Below are positions 8,433-17,800 of a stretch of 64,000 nucleotides of DNA, piece by piece. The translations under genes were made by a program, and so were the position numbers. The stretch covers positions 19,540 through 83,539 of the IMG/VR virus record IMGVR_UViG_3300038722_000002. The stretch is one strand, 5' to 3'. Below the pieces are notes generated by a model, which did not search any database, was not told where the DNA came from, and worked only from the letters and a program-made list of their open reading frames with translations. Within the stretch, counting starts at the first letter, position 1. Each line of letters starts with the position of its first letter. This DNA comes from a virus.

Positions 8433-9791
8433 TTAAGCGTCTGGAGCGTCAAGAGTTAGACGACCACTTGTAACAACCGATTCGATTGCACCAGCAAGAT
8501 AACCTGTGAACTCGATGTACAGAATACGAGATGCTTTAGTAGCAAACGCAATCTCATTTGAGTCAGGAGCTTTGATAATGTAAGGCTTATCAGCTTGTAG
8601 AATATTAGGAGAACCTTCCACTGTTACATACTGATCTAATGTGTTCTGCAACACGCTAACCATCTCATTGATACCTACGCGGTCGTAGGAAACTTTCAAA
8701 GAATTGATTAGTTTATTCTGATACGCTTCGGTGATACGAGCTTCTAGGAAATCCTTAGAGCGAATCACATCAATGTATTCACCGCCAGCAGTCTTACATA
8801 CACGAGTGATGGTCATACCACCAACATCTTCAGTGTAAGTTGCGTTACGGTCAGCTACATAACCTTTCTGCGTAGTACTCAGGCTCTTACCTGTTGCAGG
8901 ATCTTTAGCGTCTGTGAAACCAACAACACGTTGGTTAGCCCAAGTGATTGTACCTGCCTGATATGGAGCACCTTTGGCAACAAAACCACACTCAAACAAT
9001 GCATCGTTGTCGTGATAGAATGCACCAGCCGTTTGAATATAACCAAGGTCTTGTAGTTTAGCTAGAGTGTCTGTCGCTTCAATAGGGTCTGAGATTGCTG
9101 TAAGAGCATCGGCTTCTTGTACGGCAACAAAGTATAACTTCTTACGGGCTTCAACATCAGCCGCCATGTCAAGAATGAACTCTTGAGTTTTGTCGTGTGC
9201 TGTAACCAAATAGAAGTCGTTGTTCTCTTCTGTGATCTCTTGCATTACGGTGGCGGCATTCTCTGTCGCAGTAACAACAACAGGAATATTCTCACTTACA
9301 TTACTAACAACATAGTCATCTGTAGCTGTAGCAGGAGCCACTGAGAAGCTACCTGTGTCGTCAGAGATCAATACACCAGTAACACTGCCTAATGCGGCTA
9401 CAAGAGCCGTAGCAAGCTCTGCTGACGTTTCTGTACCAGTTGCAGTGATAACTTCAGCATCTACTTTAACGAGGTCTGTGCCTGTGATAGAGATGGTGTA
9501 GGTTTGTCCGATTGCTGTAGCAGCATCAGGAGTATATGAAGCGGTATCAACCTTGCGGCGACCAATCATTACTGTTGCAGGTTGTGGGTTCTGTCCGAAC
9601 ATCGCTTCGACAGCGGTACGTTCTGGACTACCTACAGGTAGATCGCCTTGTGCGCCTTCTAAGTCCACATACGAACGTACACGTTCAGGGAAATGACGGT
9701 GAGCGCCGATGAAAATAGGGATACCAAAACCAGCTTGTTTTACAGCTTGGGTTTGGAGAGTAATTGTTGTTCGTGCTAGAGGGGTATACAT
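8433..9791 (-). CDS. Tail sheath protein (DUF3383)
   Basis: A 452-residue protein with the DUF3383 layout: N-terminal LQTQAVKQAGFGIPIFIGAH, a central domain with repeated Thr/Ala-rich strands (about 105-200), then the conserved C-terminal region containing DRNATYTEDVGGMTITR and the segment after about 385 (YIIKAP, RILYIEFTGYLAGAI). DUF3383 proteins are the contractile sheath of KPP10/PB1-like and Felix O1-like phages. Its neighbour downstream is the tube gene. The upstream neighbour is a homing endonuclease gene rather than the tail terminator, an insertion. Confidence 0.88.
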   Translation of the reverse strand: MYTPLARTTITLQTQAVKQAGFGIPIFIGAHRHFPERVRSYVDLEGAQGDLPVGSPERTAVEAMFGQNPQPATVMIGRRKVDTASYTPDAATAIGQTYTISITGTDLVKVDAEVITATGTETSAELATALVAALGSVTGVLISDDTGSFSVAPATATDDYVVSNVSENIPVVVTATENAATVMQEITEENNDFYLVTAHDKTQEFILDMAADVEARKKLYFVAVQEADALTAISDPIEATDTLAKLQDLGYIQTAGAFYHDNDALFECGFVAKGAPYQAGTITWANQRVVGFTDAKDPATGKSLSTTQKGYVADRNATYTEDVGGMTITRVCKTAGGEYIDVIRSKDFLEARITEAYQNKLINSLKVSYDRVGINEMVSVLQNTLDQYVTVEGSPNILQADKPYIIKAPDSNEIAFATKASRILYIEFTGYLAGAIESVVTSGRLTLDAPDA

Positions 9792-9808
9792 TTCTGGTGT
9801 ATTCTCCG

Positions 9809-10768
9809 TTAGTTAAATAGCATATTGATAAATAAATTTAAATCTTCTTCTTTGAATGTTTCCGTAAACCCATCTGGAAACACCTCCTTGCTCACGTAAG
9901 AACCTATCCGTTTCTTAATGTAAGACTCTTTAGTGCTGCACTCAGATCCTCTTGGAAAATACAAAGTCATAAGTAATTCACTATTTCCAGAAAAACTCTT
10001 CAGTTGATGTTCAATCCTGTCCTTAGGTTGATTATTGGTGATTCCATACTTATAAAATACATCACCTTCATTCGGGGATAATCTATGAAGGTAGAGATGT
10101 GCGGGTTCTTCTGGTCTAAACCCTCTTTTACTGCAAGATGAACATCTTTGTTTTTCTTTATTTCTAAGATGATGTAACAATTCGGTGGTTATCTCACCAC
10201 AGTGTTCGTGCTTAGATTCCACGACCACGCGGTTAGTATCATTGCGCCAATAAGATATGAGAGTCCTGTCTTTGCTTTCCAACACCTCAATGATTTGCGA
10301 CTCAGTGTAAGTCCCTATATATCCCGAGCATTCCGTACATCCAGAGGAACCACTAAGTATGTTACCTACGTTAGCTGATATTCGATGTCCTTGTGGACAC
10401 CTTAAACGCCACTTACTAGAAGTCGGTGTCGTCTTAGGTGCCTCTATAACCTGAAACCCTTTCTGTGCTAACCTGTCAGTTAATTGTTTTGTTTTGAATT
10501 TTGCACAACCACAAGACTTAGTATTACCTGAAGTTAACGATCTACTCATTACTACAAAATAATTTCCAGCACACAATCCCTGACATCTAACTAGAACGTA
10601 ATTACGCTTATCACGTCTTGATCTTCCTTCAGAAGATATGACATCCAGTGTCCCGTATCGCAAACCCTGTACATCATTTTGCTTCTTGGATATATCTAGA
10701 TTGTAATAGGATGAGTAATAATTCCTCGCCTCTTCCTCCGTAGAAAAGCATTCTCTTCTAGCCTTCAT
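9809..10768 (-). CDS. Homing endonuclease, GIY-YIG-like with zinc-finger repeats
   Basis: A 319-residue protein with an N-terminal treble-clef motif (VLVRCQGLCAGN...SLTSGNTKSCGC, about 53-90), a second Cys pair region (RLRCPQGH, CTEC, about 122-147), a third (CSSCSKRG, about 212), and a C-terminal domain from about 225 with HLYLHRL, FYKYGITNN, an Arg in DRIEHQL and a late Glu (DGFTETF). The last domain fits the GIY-YIG/MUG113-like nuclease pattern. It interrupts the neck-sheath gene order without damaging either neighbour, as free-standing homing genes do. Confidence 0.72.
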   Translation of the reverse strand: MKARRECFSTEEEARNYYSSYYNLDISKKQNDVQGLRYGTLDVISSEGRSRRDKRNYVLVRCQGLCAGNYFVVMSRSLTSGNTKSCGCAKFKTKQLTDRLAQKGFQVIEAPKTTPTSSKWRLRCPQGHRISANVGNILSGSSGCTECSGYIGTYTESQIIEVLESKDRTLISYWRNDTNRVVVESKHEHCGEITTELLHHLRNKEKQRCSSCSKRGFRPEEPAHLYLHRLSPNEGDVFYKYGITNNQPKDRIEHQLKSFSGNSELLMTLYFPRGSECSTKESYIKKRIGSYVSKEVFPDGFTETFKEEDLNLFINMLFN

Positions 10769-10782
10769 GCTTTTATTATCCT

Positions 10783-11361
10783 CTAAGGAGTTGTTACAAC
10801 TATATCAATGGGAATAGGATTAGGGTCATCCTCCCCTTCTTTCAATTCACCATCTATATCTACGGTATCAATGAAGCCATCTGACTCCACATCCACGTAA
10901 CGGTCATTTACATTAACCACTAAGCTGAATGAACTTGATTCTACCCATTTATCAGCCAACTTCTGAGGGAGGCTGATAACAGGGTTTGTATTAACTATTA
11001 AAACTTCTACTTCTGTTTCAATAGAATTTCTTACACGTTCTAATCTGAAATACGTTTCTAAGTCGTGTGCTATCTTTACAGCATCGTTGTATCCATACAC
11101 AGTATAATTAAGCAGAAGCTCATAATGTGTTTCGTACATCTTGTTGCCGTTTAGGTCTATTCCTTCATTGAACAACCAACCTGCTTCCTGACGTGTCTGT
11201 AATAAATCTAAGACCACGTAAGGGTAATCTGGTTTAGCAGGTTTCTGCCTTGCTCGTATGACCGAAGGATGTGTCCCATCGATGAGAGATAGTTGATCTC
11301 CTACCCCGTCTGCTGCCACACGAATAAACTTACCAAGGATTGCATCGTAATCTATTGCCAC
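10783..11361 (-). CDS. Tail terminator/completion protein (neck)
   Basis: A 192-residue protein in the neck gene cluster. It begins IDYDAILGKFIRVAADG and contains a P-YPYVVLDLLQT element with repeated beta strands, a pattern shared with LIC_12616-like neck proteins and gpU-type terminators. A terminator caps the tube and joins it to the head. Start abuts the previous gene (1-base overlap). Function is inferred from position and fold-like pattern. Confidence 0.6.
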   Translation of the reverse strand: MAIDYDAILGKFIRVAADGVGDQLSLIDGTHPSVIRARQKPAKPDYPYVVLDLLQTRQEAGWLFNEGIDLNGNKMYETHYELLLNYTVYGYNDAVKIAHDLETYFRLERVRNSIETEVEVLIVNTNPVISLPQKLADKWVESSSFSLVVNVNDRYVDVESDGFIDTVDIDGELKEGEDDPNPIPIDIVVTTP

Positions 11362-11747
11362 TACACAACCTCCTGATCTCGTCTAATGAAGATGGCTTTG
11401 ACGTTATCCGTAATTAGTCCATATCCACCCCAATACTCAACGTAAAAACACTCATAGACTCTTCCACGGTACTCTGTGGTATCAGCCCTTCCCTTACCGA
11501 ACTGATCGGCAGTCTGTAGGATGTTAGCCTCATCTGTGTATATAACGATTGTATCGTTGGACGTTACACCTTCAGGAAGTTCTATCTGATTCTTACCGTT
11601 CCTAAAAGGTTGAACACTACATTTAATATCAAAGGTCGTTCCCACAACTTCAACTGAATACTGACCAGTATTAGGGTCGTACTGTGAGTCACTTGAATCG
11701 TATCGTGTGATAGTCTGTGTGTGTGTTTGCATTAACAATAATGACAT
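11361..11747 (-). CDS. Head closure/stopper-like protein
   Basis: A 128-residue, strand-rich protein placed between the HK97 gp10-like gene and the tail terminator. It contains an RYDSSDSQYDPNTGQY segment and a C-terminal KAIFIRRD, in line with small head-tail joining proteins. It shares one base with each neighbour, suggesting coupled translation. No specific motif was recognised, so the role is by context. Confidence 0.5.
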   Translation of the reverse strand: MSLLLMQTHTQTITRYDSSDSQYDPNTGQYSVEVVGTTFDIKCSVQPFRNGKNQIELPEGVTSNDTIVIYTDEANILQTADQFGKGRADTTEYRGRVYECFYVEYWGGYGLITDNVKAIFIRRDQEVV

Positions 11748-12241
11748 TAAGGTTTCACCACATTATCTACACTTGTTTTATATGCGTAAGCTGCTTTCAA
11801 TGCACCTGTATCTTCAAGAGGAGCATCAAACCCCTTCTCTTTGATTGTACTTCTGGCGTTAGGAGTTAAGGCTGAACTATTACCGAACAACTCTTTACCA
11901 CTATCTCTCACTGCCTGCCCTATCTTATCCAAGAACATTCCCATAGCTCCCACACGTTGTTGACTCTGTTTCCAGTTGACCAACTCTTTACGTACATCCA
12001 ATGTATTGATTGAACGCTTGGCGTTGTGAGCAACGATGGTATTAACTGGACGGGGTGGAATGTTTCTTTCAGGGTTTCCGAAGTGGTGATAAGCTAATAA
12101 TTCAGGGAAGCTCATACCACTGTAGTGTGTACCTTGTGACGCAAAACAGCCTACTTCTACTTTCTGTTCATCTAACTGCTTAAGATCGTTAAGAAGTTGC
12201 TGTAACTTCTGACTTCTCTTTTTTAGGCTTACTTTTAACAT
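11747..12241 (-). CDS. Head-tail joining/tail completion protein, HK97 gp10-like
   Basis: A 164-residue protein with an N-terminal coiled coil and the signature Y-H-HFGNPERNIPPRP of neck proteins that contain the G-IP-RPF motif, followed near the C-terminus by APLEDTGALKAA, the usual PL-DTG-L motif. Such proteins help complete the tail or connect it to the head. The start overlaps a small lysine-rich frame (12189-12323). Confidence 0.7.
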   Translation of the reverse strand: MLKVSLKKRSQKLQQLLNDLKQLDEQKVEVGCFASQGTHYSGMSFPELLAYHHFGNPERNIPPRPVNTIVAHNAKRSINTLDVRKELVNWKQSQQRVGAMGMFLDKIGQAVRDSGKELFGNSSALTPNARSTIKEKGFDAPLEDTGALKAAYAYKTSVDNVVKP

Positions 12242-12323
12242 TACGTTTAGCCTTTGGTTTTACTTTACTTTCTTCTTGCTCCAAGACAACTCCGTCTTTG
12301 GATACTTTACGTTTGATAATCAA
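12189..12323 (-). CDS. Small lysine-rich protein, TTG start
   Basis: A 44-residue frame starting at TTG 12323, whose first bases overlap the TGA of the gene above (TTGA). GGAG lies seven bases upstream. It runs into the start of the next gene and overlaps it by 53 bases. About one third of its residues are Lys. No family was recognised. The TTGA junction occurs elsewhere in this window, which raises the chance that it is translated, but it could also be a chance frame. Confidence 0.42.
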   Translation of the reverse strand: MIIKRKVSKDGVVLEQEESKVKPKAKRNVKSKPKKEKSEVTATS

Positions 12324-12733
12324 TATTCATCTCCGCAGCAAGGGTTAATATCAGGAGGACAAGAAGTTGTAATCTTAATACCACCTTTAGCCTTCAATCC
12401 GTAATATCCAAAGATAGGACAAATATCACGTAATGAATCTATGTAGTCATCCCACCCTTGTTTAGCTGAACTACCATCGAAGTACGATACTTCAACTTCA
12501 TCGGTGCGTTGTTTTTGGATACCACCTGTTGCTGCGCCTACATTAGCAGCATTTACACCAGCAAGACTTCGTAATGATTTACAAAGCACTTCTGCGTAAT
12601 TAGAGTCATCGTCACCTACGTCAGCAATAATGTACTCATTAATATTTAACATCTGTGCGTCGGATAAACTATTACTTGGCGGGAGCCAGAGTTTATCGTC
12701 AGCTAATAGTTTATCTCTATCTATTGCTGCCAT
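12320..12733 (-). CDS. Head completion/connector protein, unknown family
   Basis: A 137-residue protein directly downstream of the major capsid gene, the usual place for the head-tail adaptor. It begins with a helical segment (DKLLADDKLWL), and the C-terminus is Cys-rich (TSCPPDINPCC). No catalytic motif. The adaptor role is inferred from position only. Confidence 0.5.
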   Translation of the reverse strand: MAAIDRDKLLADDKLWLPPSNSLSDAQMLNINEYIIADVGDDDSNYAEVLCKSLRSLAGVNAANVGAATGGIQKQRTDEVEVSYFDGSSAKQGWDDYIDSLRDICPIFGYYGLKAKGGIKITTSCPPDINPCCGDEY

Positions 12734-12801
12734 TTATGTTTTACCTAATGTTATCCTTTATTATTAACGTCTAAGTTATCCACCTAAAAGTTAATAATAA
12801 A

Positions 12802-12821
12802 GGAGCTGCGTTAACAGCTCC
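12802..12821 (-). terminator. Rho-independent terminator after the major capsid gene
   Basis: On the minus strand a perfect 7-bp stem (GGAGCTG/CAGCTCC, six-base loop) lies 14 bases after the capsid stop and is followed by TTTATTATT. It would let the capsid gene be transcribed more than the neck genes downstream. Confidence 0.75.
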
Positions 12822-12834
12822 TAAACAACTAATA

Positions 12835-13938
12835 TTAGTCTGAGGTAGTCAGAGCAATAATTAGTTTAGGGTTGATGTTCATAAAGAGCTTATTAGACTC
12901 TTGTGCAACATGAACACCAGTACGGTTAGAGACTTTACTCTGAGTGTACATAGGCAATGCAGTGGTGTTTACATTCTCACGGTCTTGAGCAGGAGCAAAA
13001 GCACGTTTAAACAATACATCACAACCTACAGGTACAACGTAAGCATCTGCGTCTGCAATCAACTTAGTGCCTTTGATTGAGGCGGTGTAACGGATGTAAC
13101 GGAAACCGTCATGTGAATCGAAGTATTGATACTGGAAGATACCAGAACCGCTACCGAAGTTGTCACGCGGAACTTCCATAGATGCTAGATCCAATGGGCC
13201 ACGAATGTCACGTGCCAAGCCTTCTTGCTTCTCAATATCGAAACGAGAATTATAGAAGTCTTTACCACACAAGATAACAGGACGGGTCATAGAACCACCT
13301 ACGTTATCCAACTCTTCGTGTAGCTGGTCGTAGATTGCCGCGAACTCACTAATGTGATCGTTAGCTGAACCCAAAGTCATATCGATCTTAGCGGGACGAG
13401 TTGTACCGTAGATGTCATTGTAGTAGTCGTAAGTTGCGTTAGGGCCACCAGCTTCATAGTTAGTGTCACCAGTAAGCAAACTAGCGAAACCTAGCTCGTC
13501 ATCCAAGTCCCAAGCCTTACGAGATTTCTTCAACATCTGAGCAATTACATACTCTTCTGTCATCAATTCGTTTGTGCCAGCCTGACGCTTGTTTGCGTAA
13601 TCTTTAGGAGCTACATTGTAGCTAAGACCACGTGAACCTACGGTGTAGATCAACTGGCGACCTTTGTCTTTACTTAGACGATCACCATAGGCTTCAAAAG
13701 TTTTACCGTTAGGAAGCTGTAGAGTTTCCTGTAGGTCATCATACTTGATGGTGTTGGTTTCTAGGTAAACGTCATCAGTTGAGTTACCGAACAAGGCAGT
13801 CAACAGCATAGGTTTAGATTCGAAACGCTCAACTACACTTAGTTCAACATTCTCCATCTCGAAAGCATTATCAAGAGAAGCCGACAGTGCTTTGTTCATA
13901 CCAGCTAGGGATTGTTCTTCATTAATCTTAATAGTCAT
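12835..13938 (-). CDS. Major capsid protein (gpE-like)
   Basis: A 367-residue protein of the phage capsid E family: an N-terminal helix region, then ALFGNSTDDVYLETNTIKYDD, a central RPAKIDMTLGSANDH and the typical YIAQMLKK-type helix and late PVGCDVLFKRAFAPAQD segment. It follows the decoration gene and is ended by a strong terminator, as expected for the most abundant virion protein. Confidence 0.9.
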   Translation of the reverse strand: MTIKINEEQSLAGMNKALSASLDNAFEMENVELSVVERFESKPMLLTALFGNSTDDVYLETNTIKYDDLQETLQLPNGKTFEAYGDRLSKDKGRQLIYTVGSRGLSYNVAPKDYANKRQAGTNELMTEEYVIAQMLKKSRKAWDLDDELGFASLLTGDTNYEAGGPNATYDYYNDIYGTTRPAKIDMTLGSANDHISEFAAIYDQLHEELDNVGGSMTRPVILCGKDFYNSRFDIEKQEGLARDIRGPLDLASMEVPRDNFGSGSGIFQYQYFDSHDGFRYIRYTASIKGTKLIADADAYVVPVGCDVLFKRAFAPAQDRENVNTTALPMYTQSKVSNRTGVHVAQESNKLFMNINPKLIIALTTSD

Positions 13939-13957
13939 TTTATTATTAAATCCTTAT

Positions 13958-14440
13958 TTACAGGTAAGAGGCTTCAGCAGCTACGGCATCAGCGGTAGTG
14001 GTGATACGTTGTTCTTCAAGCTGAGTCAAGAACAGAGCTTGTGCAGGTGCAGCGGCGCTACCCCAAACCATACCCTCATTTTTAATGATTGCATCACCAC
14101 GATATAGAACAGTCATGGTTACGTCACCAGCAGAAAGATCAGTATCGGCTTTATTGAAACCTAGACCATTGGCTGTACCAACTACGATAGCGATAGCAGC
14201 ATCACCTTTCAGTGGTGAAGTACCAGTAGCCATAGCAGCACCGATATCTTGTGCAACGTAAACCTCGAAACGAGAGTTCGCATTAGACCAGATAACAGGA
14301 ACACCGATTGCTGGGATAGTTGCACTACCACCTACTGTTACAGATGCGTAGTTGAAATTAGTTTTAGTGTCTTCTTCAAAAGACATCACGCCAGCAATTA
14401 GGTCTGACAAGTAAGCGCGTTCAGTAGCGTTAACAGGCAT
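13958..14440 (-). CDS. Head decoration protein
   Basis: A 160-residue Ala/Gly/Thr-rich protein immediately upstream of the major capsid gene, matching the gpD-like decoration gene position in capsid E phages. It contains GSATIPAIGVPVIWSNANSRFEVY and a Pro/Ala rich DIGAAMATGTSPLKGDAAIAIV strand region. It would bind the expanded capsid surface. Confidence 0.75.
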   Translation of the reverse strand: MPVNATERAYLSDLIAGVMSFEEDTKTNFNYASVTVGGSATIPAIGVPVIWSNANSRFEVYVAQDIGAAMATGTSPLKGDAAIAIVVGTANGLGFNKADTDLSAGDVTMTVLYRGDAIIKNEGMVWGSAAAPAQALFLTQLEEQRITTTADAVAAEASYL

Positions 14441-14455
14441 TATGTATAACTCCGA

Positions 14456-15157
14456 TTATTTAGATTGTGGGGCGAAGGCAGCAATGCGATCACTTAGAGA
14501 TTTCTCAATCTCCACTTCTGCTTCTACTGATTCACCAGCTTCTTCAGATAATTCTTTAACTAGGGGATTCTCAGGAGATACACTCTTCTGTGCTTTCTCT
14601 AGTTCAGCAGCAGCAACTTCACCAGCTTCAGCTAGGGCTACTTCGCCTTGTGCGATCAAAGCATCAAAGGCTTTTAGTAGAACGTCTTGTCCTTCTTCAA
14701 CAGAAGCTAGAACAACACTAAGCTCAGTCTCAAGTTCTTTCTCAAAAGAATACGCTGAAAGAGTTGCAGCAGCGTTAGCGGTTTTTAGTTGCTTCTCAAG
14801 GGCAACAATACGAGCCTCTTGTGCAGCCATGATTTCATCAGACATGTTTTTGTCATTTCCTTTAGTAATAGTAGGGGTTTCTACCTCAGCAGCCTCGTCA
14901 GTATTAACATCTGAGGTAGAGGATTTAGTACATTCTTCCATAGATTTATCTACTTCAGAAATATCGTAACCAACGCTCTCTAACAGGGAACGCTGTTTTA
15001 ATGAAAGAGTTTTACCTTCCTCTAACGACTTCAGGAGGATAGGGTTATTCATAAGCGAACATGCCCCACCTGCACTAACGTCTGTCAAAGCTAAATGCGC
15101 TTTGTCGAAGTCAAAACTAATCTTTGTTAGCTTTCTTTTCACTGTCTTACTCATCAA
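14456..15157 (-). CDS. Head scaffold protein
   Basis: A 233-residue, Glu/Ala-rich protein with a long predicted coiled coil (about 105-185) between the protease and decoration genes, which is where scaffold proteins are coded. Internal methionines at about residue 105 (NDKNMSDEIMAAQ) raise the possibility of a shorter scaffold form. It overlaps the protease end by 11 bases. Confidence 0.7.
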   Translation of the reverse strand: MMSKTVKRKLTKISFDFDKAHLALTDVSAGGACSLMNNPILLKSLEEGKTLSLKQRSLLESVGYDISEVDKSMEECTKSSTSDVNTDEAAEVETPTITKGNDKNMSDEIMAAQEARIVALEKQLKTANAAATLSAYSFEKELETELSVVLASVEEGQDVLLKAFDALIAQGEVALAEAGEVAAAELEKAQKSVSPENPLVKELSEEAGESVEAEVEIEKSLSDRIAAFAPQSK

Positions 15158-15854
15158 CTTCTTCCCAAGTAGCTACAGCACCAATTGATACACCCATAAA
15201 TTCTCCTTGCTTACGGAGATCCCATGCGTCTTTATTAACGTATTGAACTTCTACCAAAGGCATACCTTTCTTGACTTCAGTTTCTCCTATCATGCAATCA
15301 CACTCGTTAACCCAAGCGCGAACAGGAGTAAAATCTTCCGTCATTACCTTATGGAAATAATTACCTGACATGGTGCCTTCTTCACAAGCCTTGTTGAAGC
15401 TCTTAACCATGTCATAACACACTTCAGGAGACGCATACGTATCTCCAACCCCATCTACATCACCTATTGCAATGTATAGAGGTTCAATGGCAATCATTTT
15501 CTCATCTTCAAACTGCTTAACGATAGGCATCAAAGCCTCGCCTTTCTCACTGTCACCGAACTTAGATACGATTGATTCCAGAGCTTTAACTAATGTAGAA
15601 GTAGTTTGATACTCAGTGGTCGATACTACAACCTCAGCTTCATCACCTAGCTCTACATCTACACCATTCATTGTGTAAGACGTTCGGAACATTTCATAAT
15701 GCCCGTCTCCTACACTACCATCCCAGTAGACATAACTTTCATCGTAATCTGTTAGGTAGGGGTATCCGTGAGAGTTACTAAACTTCTTAGAGATTGCACG
15801 ATTGAGTAATCGGTGCTTATCCTTCTCAGTAGCCTTGTTCAAAATTGCTGTCAT
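15147..15854 (-). CDS. Prohead protease, XkdF-like serine protease
   Basis: A 235-residue protein with the XkdF protease pattern: a central GNYFHKVMTEDF (conserved His), then VRAWVNECDCMIGE, and the C-terminal MGVSIGAVATWEE (candidate nucleophile Ser). Such proteases clear the scaffold during prohead maturation. It lies between portal and scaffold genes. Confidence 0.82.
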   Translation of the reverse strand: MTAILNKATEKDKHRLLNRAISKKFSNSHGYPYLTDYDESYVYWDGSVGDGHYEMFRTSYTMNGVDVELGDEAEVVVSTTEYQTTSTLVKALESIVSKFGDSEKGEALMPIVKQFEDEKMIAIEPLYIAIGDVDGVGDTYASPEVCYDMVKSFNKACEEGTMSGNYFHKVMTEDFTPVRAWVNECDCMIGETEVKKGMPLVEVQYVNKDAWDLRKQGEFMGVSIGAVATWEEVDE

Positions 15855-15863
15855 ATAACCTTC

Positions 15864-17468
15864 TTATAAGTTCTTCTTAATAAACATTGGAGCACCTGTT
15901 GTTGTATTAACCACTACAAGCTCATCTTCGGTTTCATAATCCACCTCGAATGACTCCATTGATTTATTCTCAGAGTTTGTACTTGAGGCTGCACCACCTG
16001 ACTGTGTATCACCTGTACCACTAGAGCCTTTGGATTCCCCAGCGCGTGACTGAATATTCATCTCTTTACGTTCAACTAGGTGTTCTTCTAAACCGTCTAA
16101 AGACCATCCAGCCGATGTGTACAGATCAGCTATTGCGGCATCCGTAAGCAATTCCACAGAACCACCACGTTGCAATACCTTAGATAATGTATCGTGGTCT
16201 GGTTTACTAGGGTCATCTGGAACAAATACTGGCATCTGATCGTAAGGGAGGTAAATATCATTGGCAGCTAAGAGACGAGGAATGAGTTGTGTGTTAATCA
16301 CATCAACTTTCCAGTCGATACAGCGTCTAATGAAGTAATCATGTGTGGTCATCTGACTACCAGCTAAGGCGTTAGACCCATGACCATTCTGTCCGAGCAG
16401 CAAGAACCCTGTACCAAAAACATTGTAAATAGATTTACGTTTCTGGTTAATAATATCCTCTGTACGATACTGTGTACCGCCACCTTGAATACCTTTTAGT
16501 TCCAAGTCGTATAAATACTTCTTACTATATTCATCTACATCTGAAGTTAGAACTATGTGAGTTGACTTACCTGCCTGCAATCGACTTGCATCTGACTGTA
16601 GAGCGGCATACTCTTTAGCTTCTTCAGGATAACGTGTTGGATCGTTAGCTCGTTCTATCAGCTCCGAAGGAACCCTAACAACAACTAAACCACCGAAATC
16701 TTTACTGACACCAACCACTTCATAATGCTCAACCAACTTCTTCTCTGTCAATGCGTCATAACACATGTTCAACGGAGAGTTACCTTGAGGGTTATTAAAT
16801 GTTGGGTTGTGCCTGAAATGCAACATCTGTTGTGTACTAATAAAAGGATACTTATTATTATCTAAATAAGATGAACCCGATATATCAGTCAGCGGTATGT
16901 TGCTGCTGAAATCTGAGTACCCTTTTTCTCTTGCTTGTACAAGATTAGGTTTCTGTACGAAGCCCTTCAGGTCACGATTATGTTTATCCCACACCCAACC
17001 GTATAATGATTTAGGATCACGTGGAGCCAGTTTCTTGAGAGTGTAAGCACCTTTATATTCACCGTACTTAGCTTTCTCTAAAACTATATTCTCTATGGCA
17101 AACCCATAAGTCAAATCAGTGGCAGCGTTATTCATCGCCTCCATCCAAGTGCCGTAGCCCATGTTCCTAATACAATAGTTTAAGAACTTAGCCATTTGCT
17201 TACTTAGATTGGAATCTTTAGCAACTACCTGTCCTCCGTTCAACGCTGCTACCACTTGAATATTGGTAGTATCAACACTGTTACCAACAGCATCGTCTAA
17301 CATCATATTCTCATACGTGCAGAAGCGTCGAGGGAGCTTTAAGTCATCCTTTTTTAAATCTTGGATGAACCTAGAAGAAGTTACGATACCTGATTGACCT
17401 TTCTCGTTTGTTAGAGGCCGTGTCACCGTCTTAGGTGTACTTTCAGCCTTATCTAAACTTTCGGTCAT
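15864..17468 (-). CDS. Portal protein
   Basis: A 534-residue protein downstream of terL and upstream of the protease. It has portal-like segments NMMLDDAVGNSVDTTNIQ, ATDLTYGFAIENIVLE and RHNPTFNNPQGNSPL, followed by a helical stem region and RNVFGTGFLLLGQ-type residues. The C-terminal 60 residues are Ser/Gly-rich. It would form the dodecameric DNA channel at one capsid vertex. Confidence 0.88.
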   Translation of the reverse strand: MTESLDKAESTPKTVTRPLTNEKGQSGIVTSSRFIQDLKKDDLKLPRRFCTYENMMLDDAVGNSVDTTNIQVVAALNGGQVVAKDSNLSKQMAKFLNYCIRNMGYGTWMEAMNNAATDLTYGFAIENIVLEKAKYGEYKGAYTLKKLAPRDPKSLYGWVWDKHNRDLKGFVQKPNLVQAREKGYSDFSSNIPLTDISGSSYLDNNKYPFISTQQMLHFRHNPTFNNPQGNSPLNMCYDALTEKKLVEHYEVVGVSKDFGGLVVVRVPSELIERANDPTRYPEEAKEYAALQSDASRLQAGKSTHIVLTSDVDEYSKKYLYDLELKGIQGGGTQYRTEDIINQKRKSIYNVFGTGFLLLGQNGHGSNALAGSQMTTHDYFIRRCIDWKVDVINTQLIPRLLAANDIYLPYDQMPVFVPDDPSKPDHDTLSKVLQRGGSVELLTDAAIADLYTSAGWSLDGLEEHLVERKEMNIQSRAGESKGSSGTGDTQSGGAASSTNSENKSMESFEVDYETEDELVVVNTTTGAPMFIKKNL

Positions 17469-17476
17469 GTATCACC

Positions 17477-17800
17477 TTATTTCTTTGTGGTGGTCTTCTT
17501 AGAGGACTTAGGTTTATCTTTCTTCTTAGGAGTCTCTTTAACTTCCACCTCTTCAGTAGGAACAGGAGCCTCTTTCTCTTTAACAAACGTCAGGGTGTCT
17601 TCTAGCTCTCGGTACAATACTGCACGACCAGAATTACCTTTGAAGTTACGCATAGACGCATCAGCACGTTTGTTGTTATCAGCTATACGCCAACCATCAA
17701 CAATAGCCTCTTGTAAGCGTAGGAAGAACTCTTTCTCCCACTTCATACCTGTACCTTTGGTGTTGATCACCTTACGTTCTAGTTCTTTTTCTACGGTCAC
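17477..17800 (-). CDS. Unknown protein between terL and portal
   Basis: A 107-residue protein, with an N-terminal amphipathic helical part (EKEFFLRLQEAIVDGWRIA) and a Pro/Lys/Thr-rich tail from residue 75 (ETPKKKDKPKSSKKTTTKK). Its start sits next to the terL stop. No family recognised. The basic tail could bind nucleic acid or a packaging component. Confidence 0.75.
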   Translation of the reverse strand: MTVEKELERKVINTKGTGMKWEKEFFLRLQEAIVDGWRIADNNKRADASMRNFKGNSGRAVLYRELEDTLTFVKEKEAPVPTEEVEVKETPKKKDKPKSSKKTTTKK

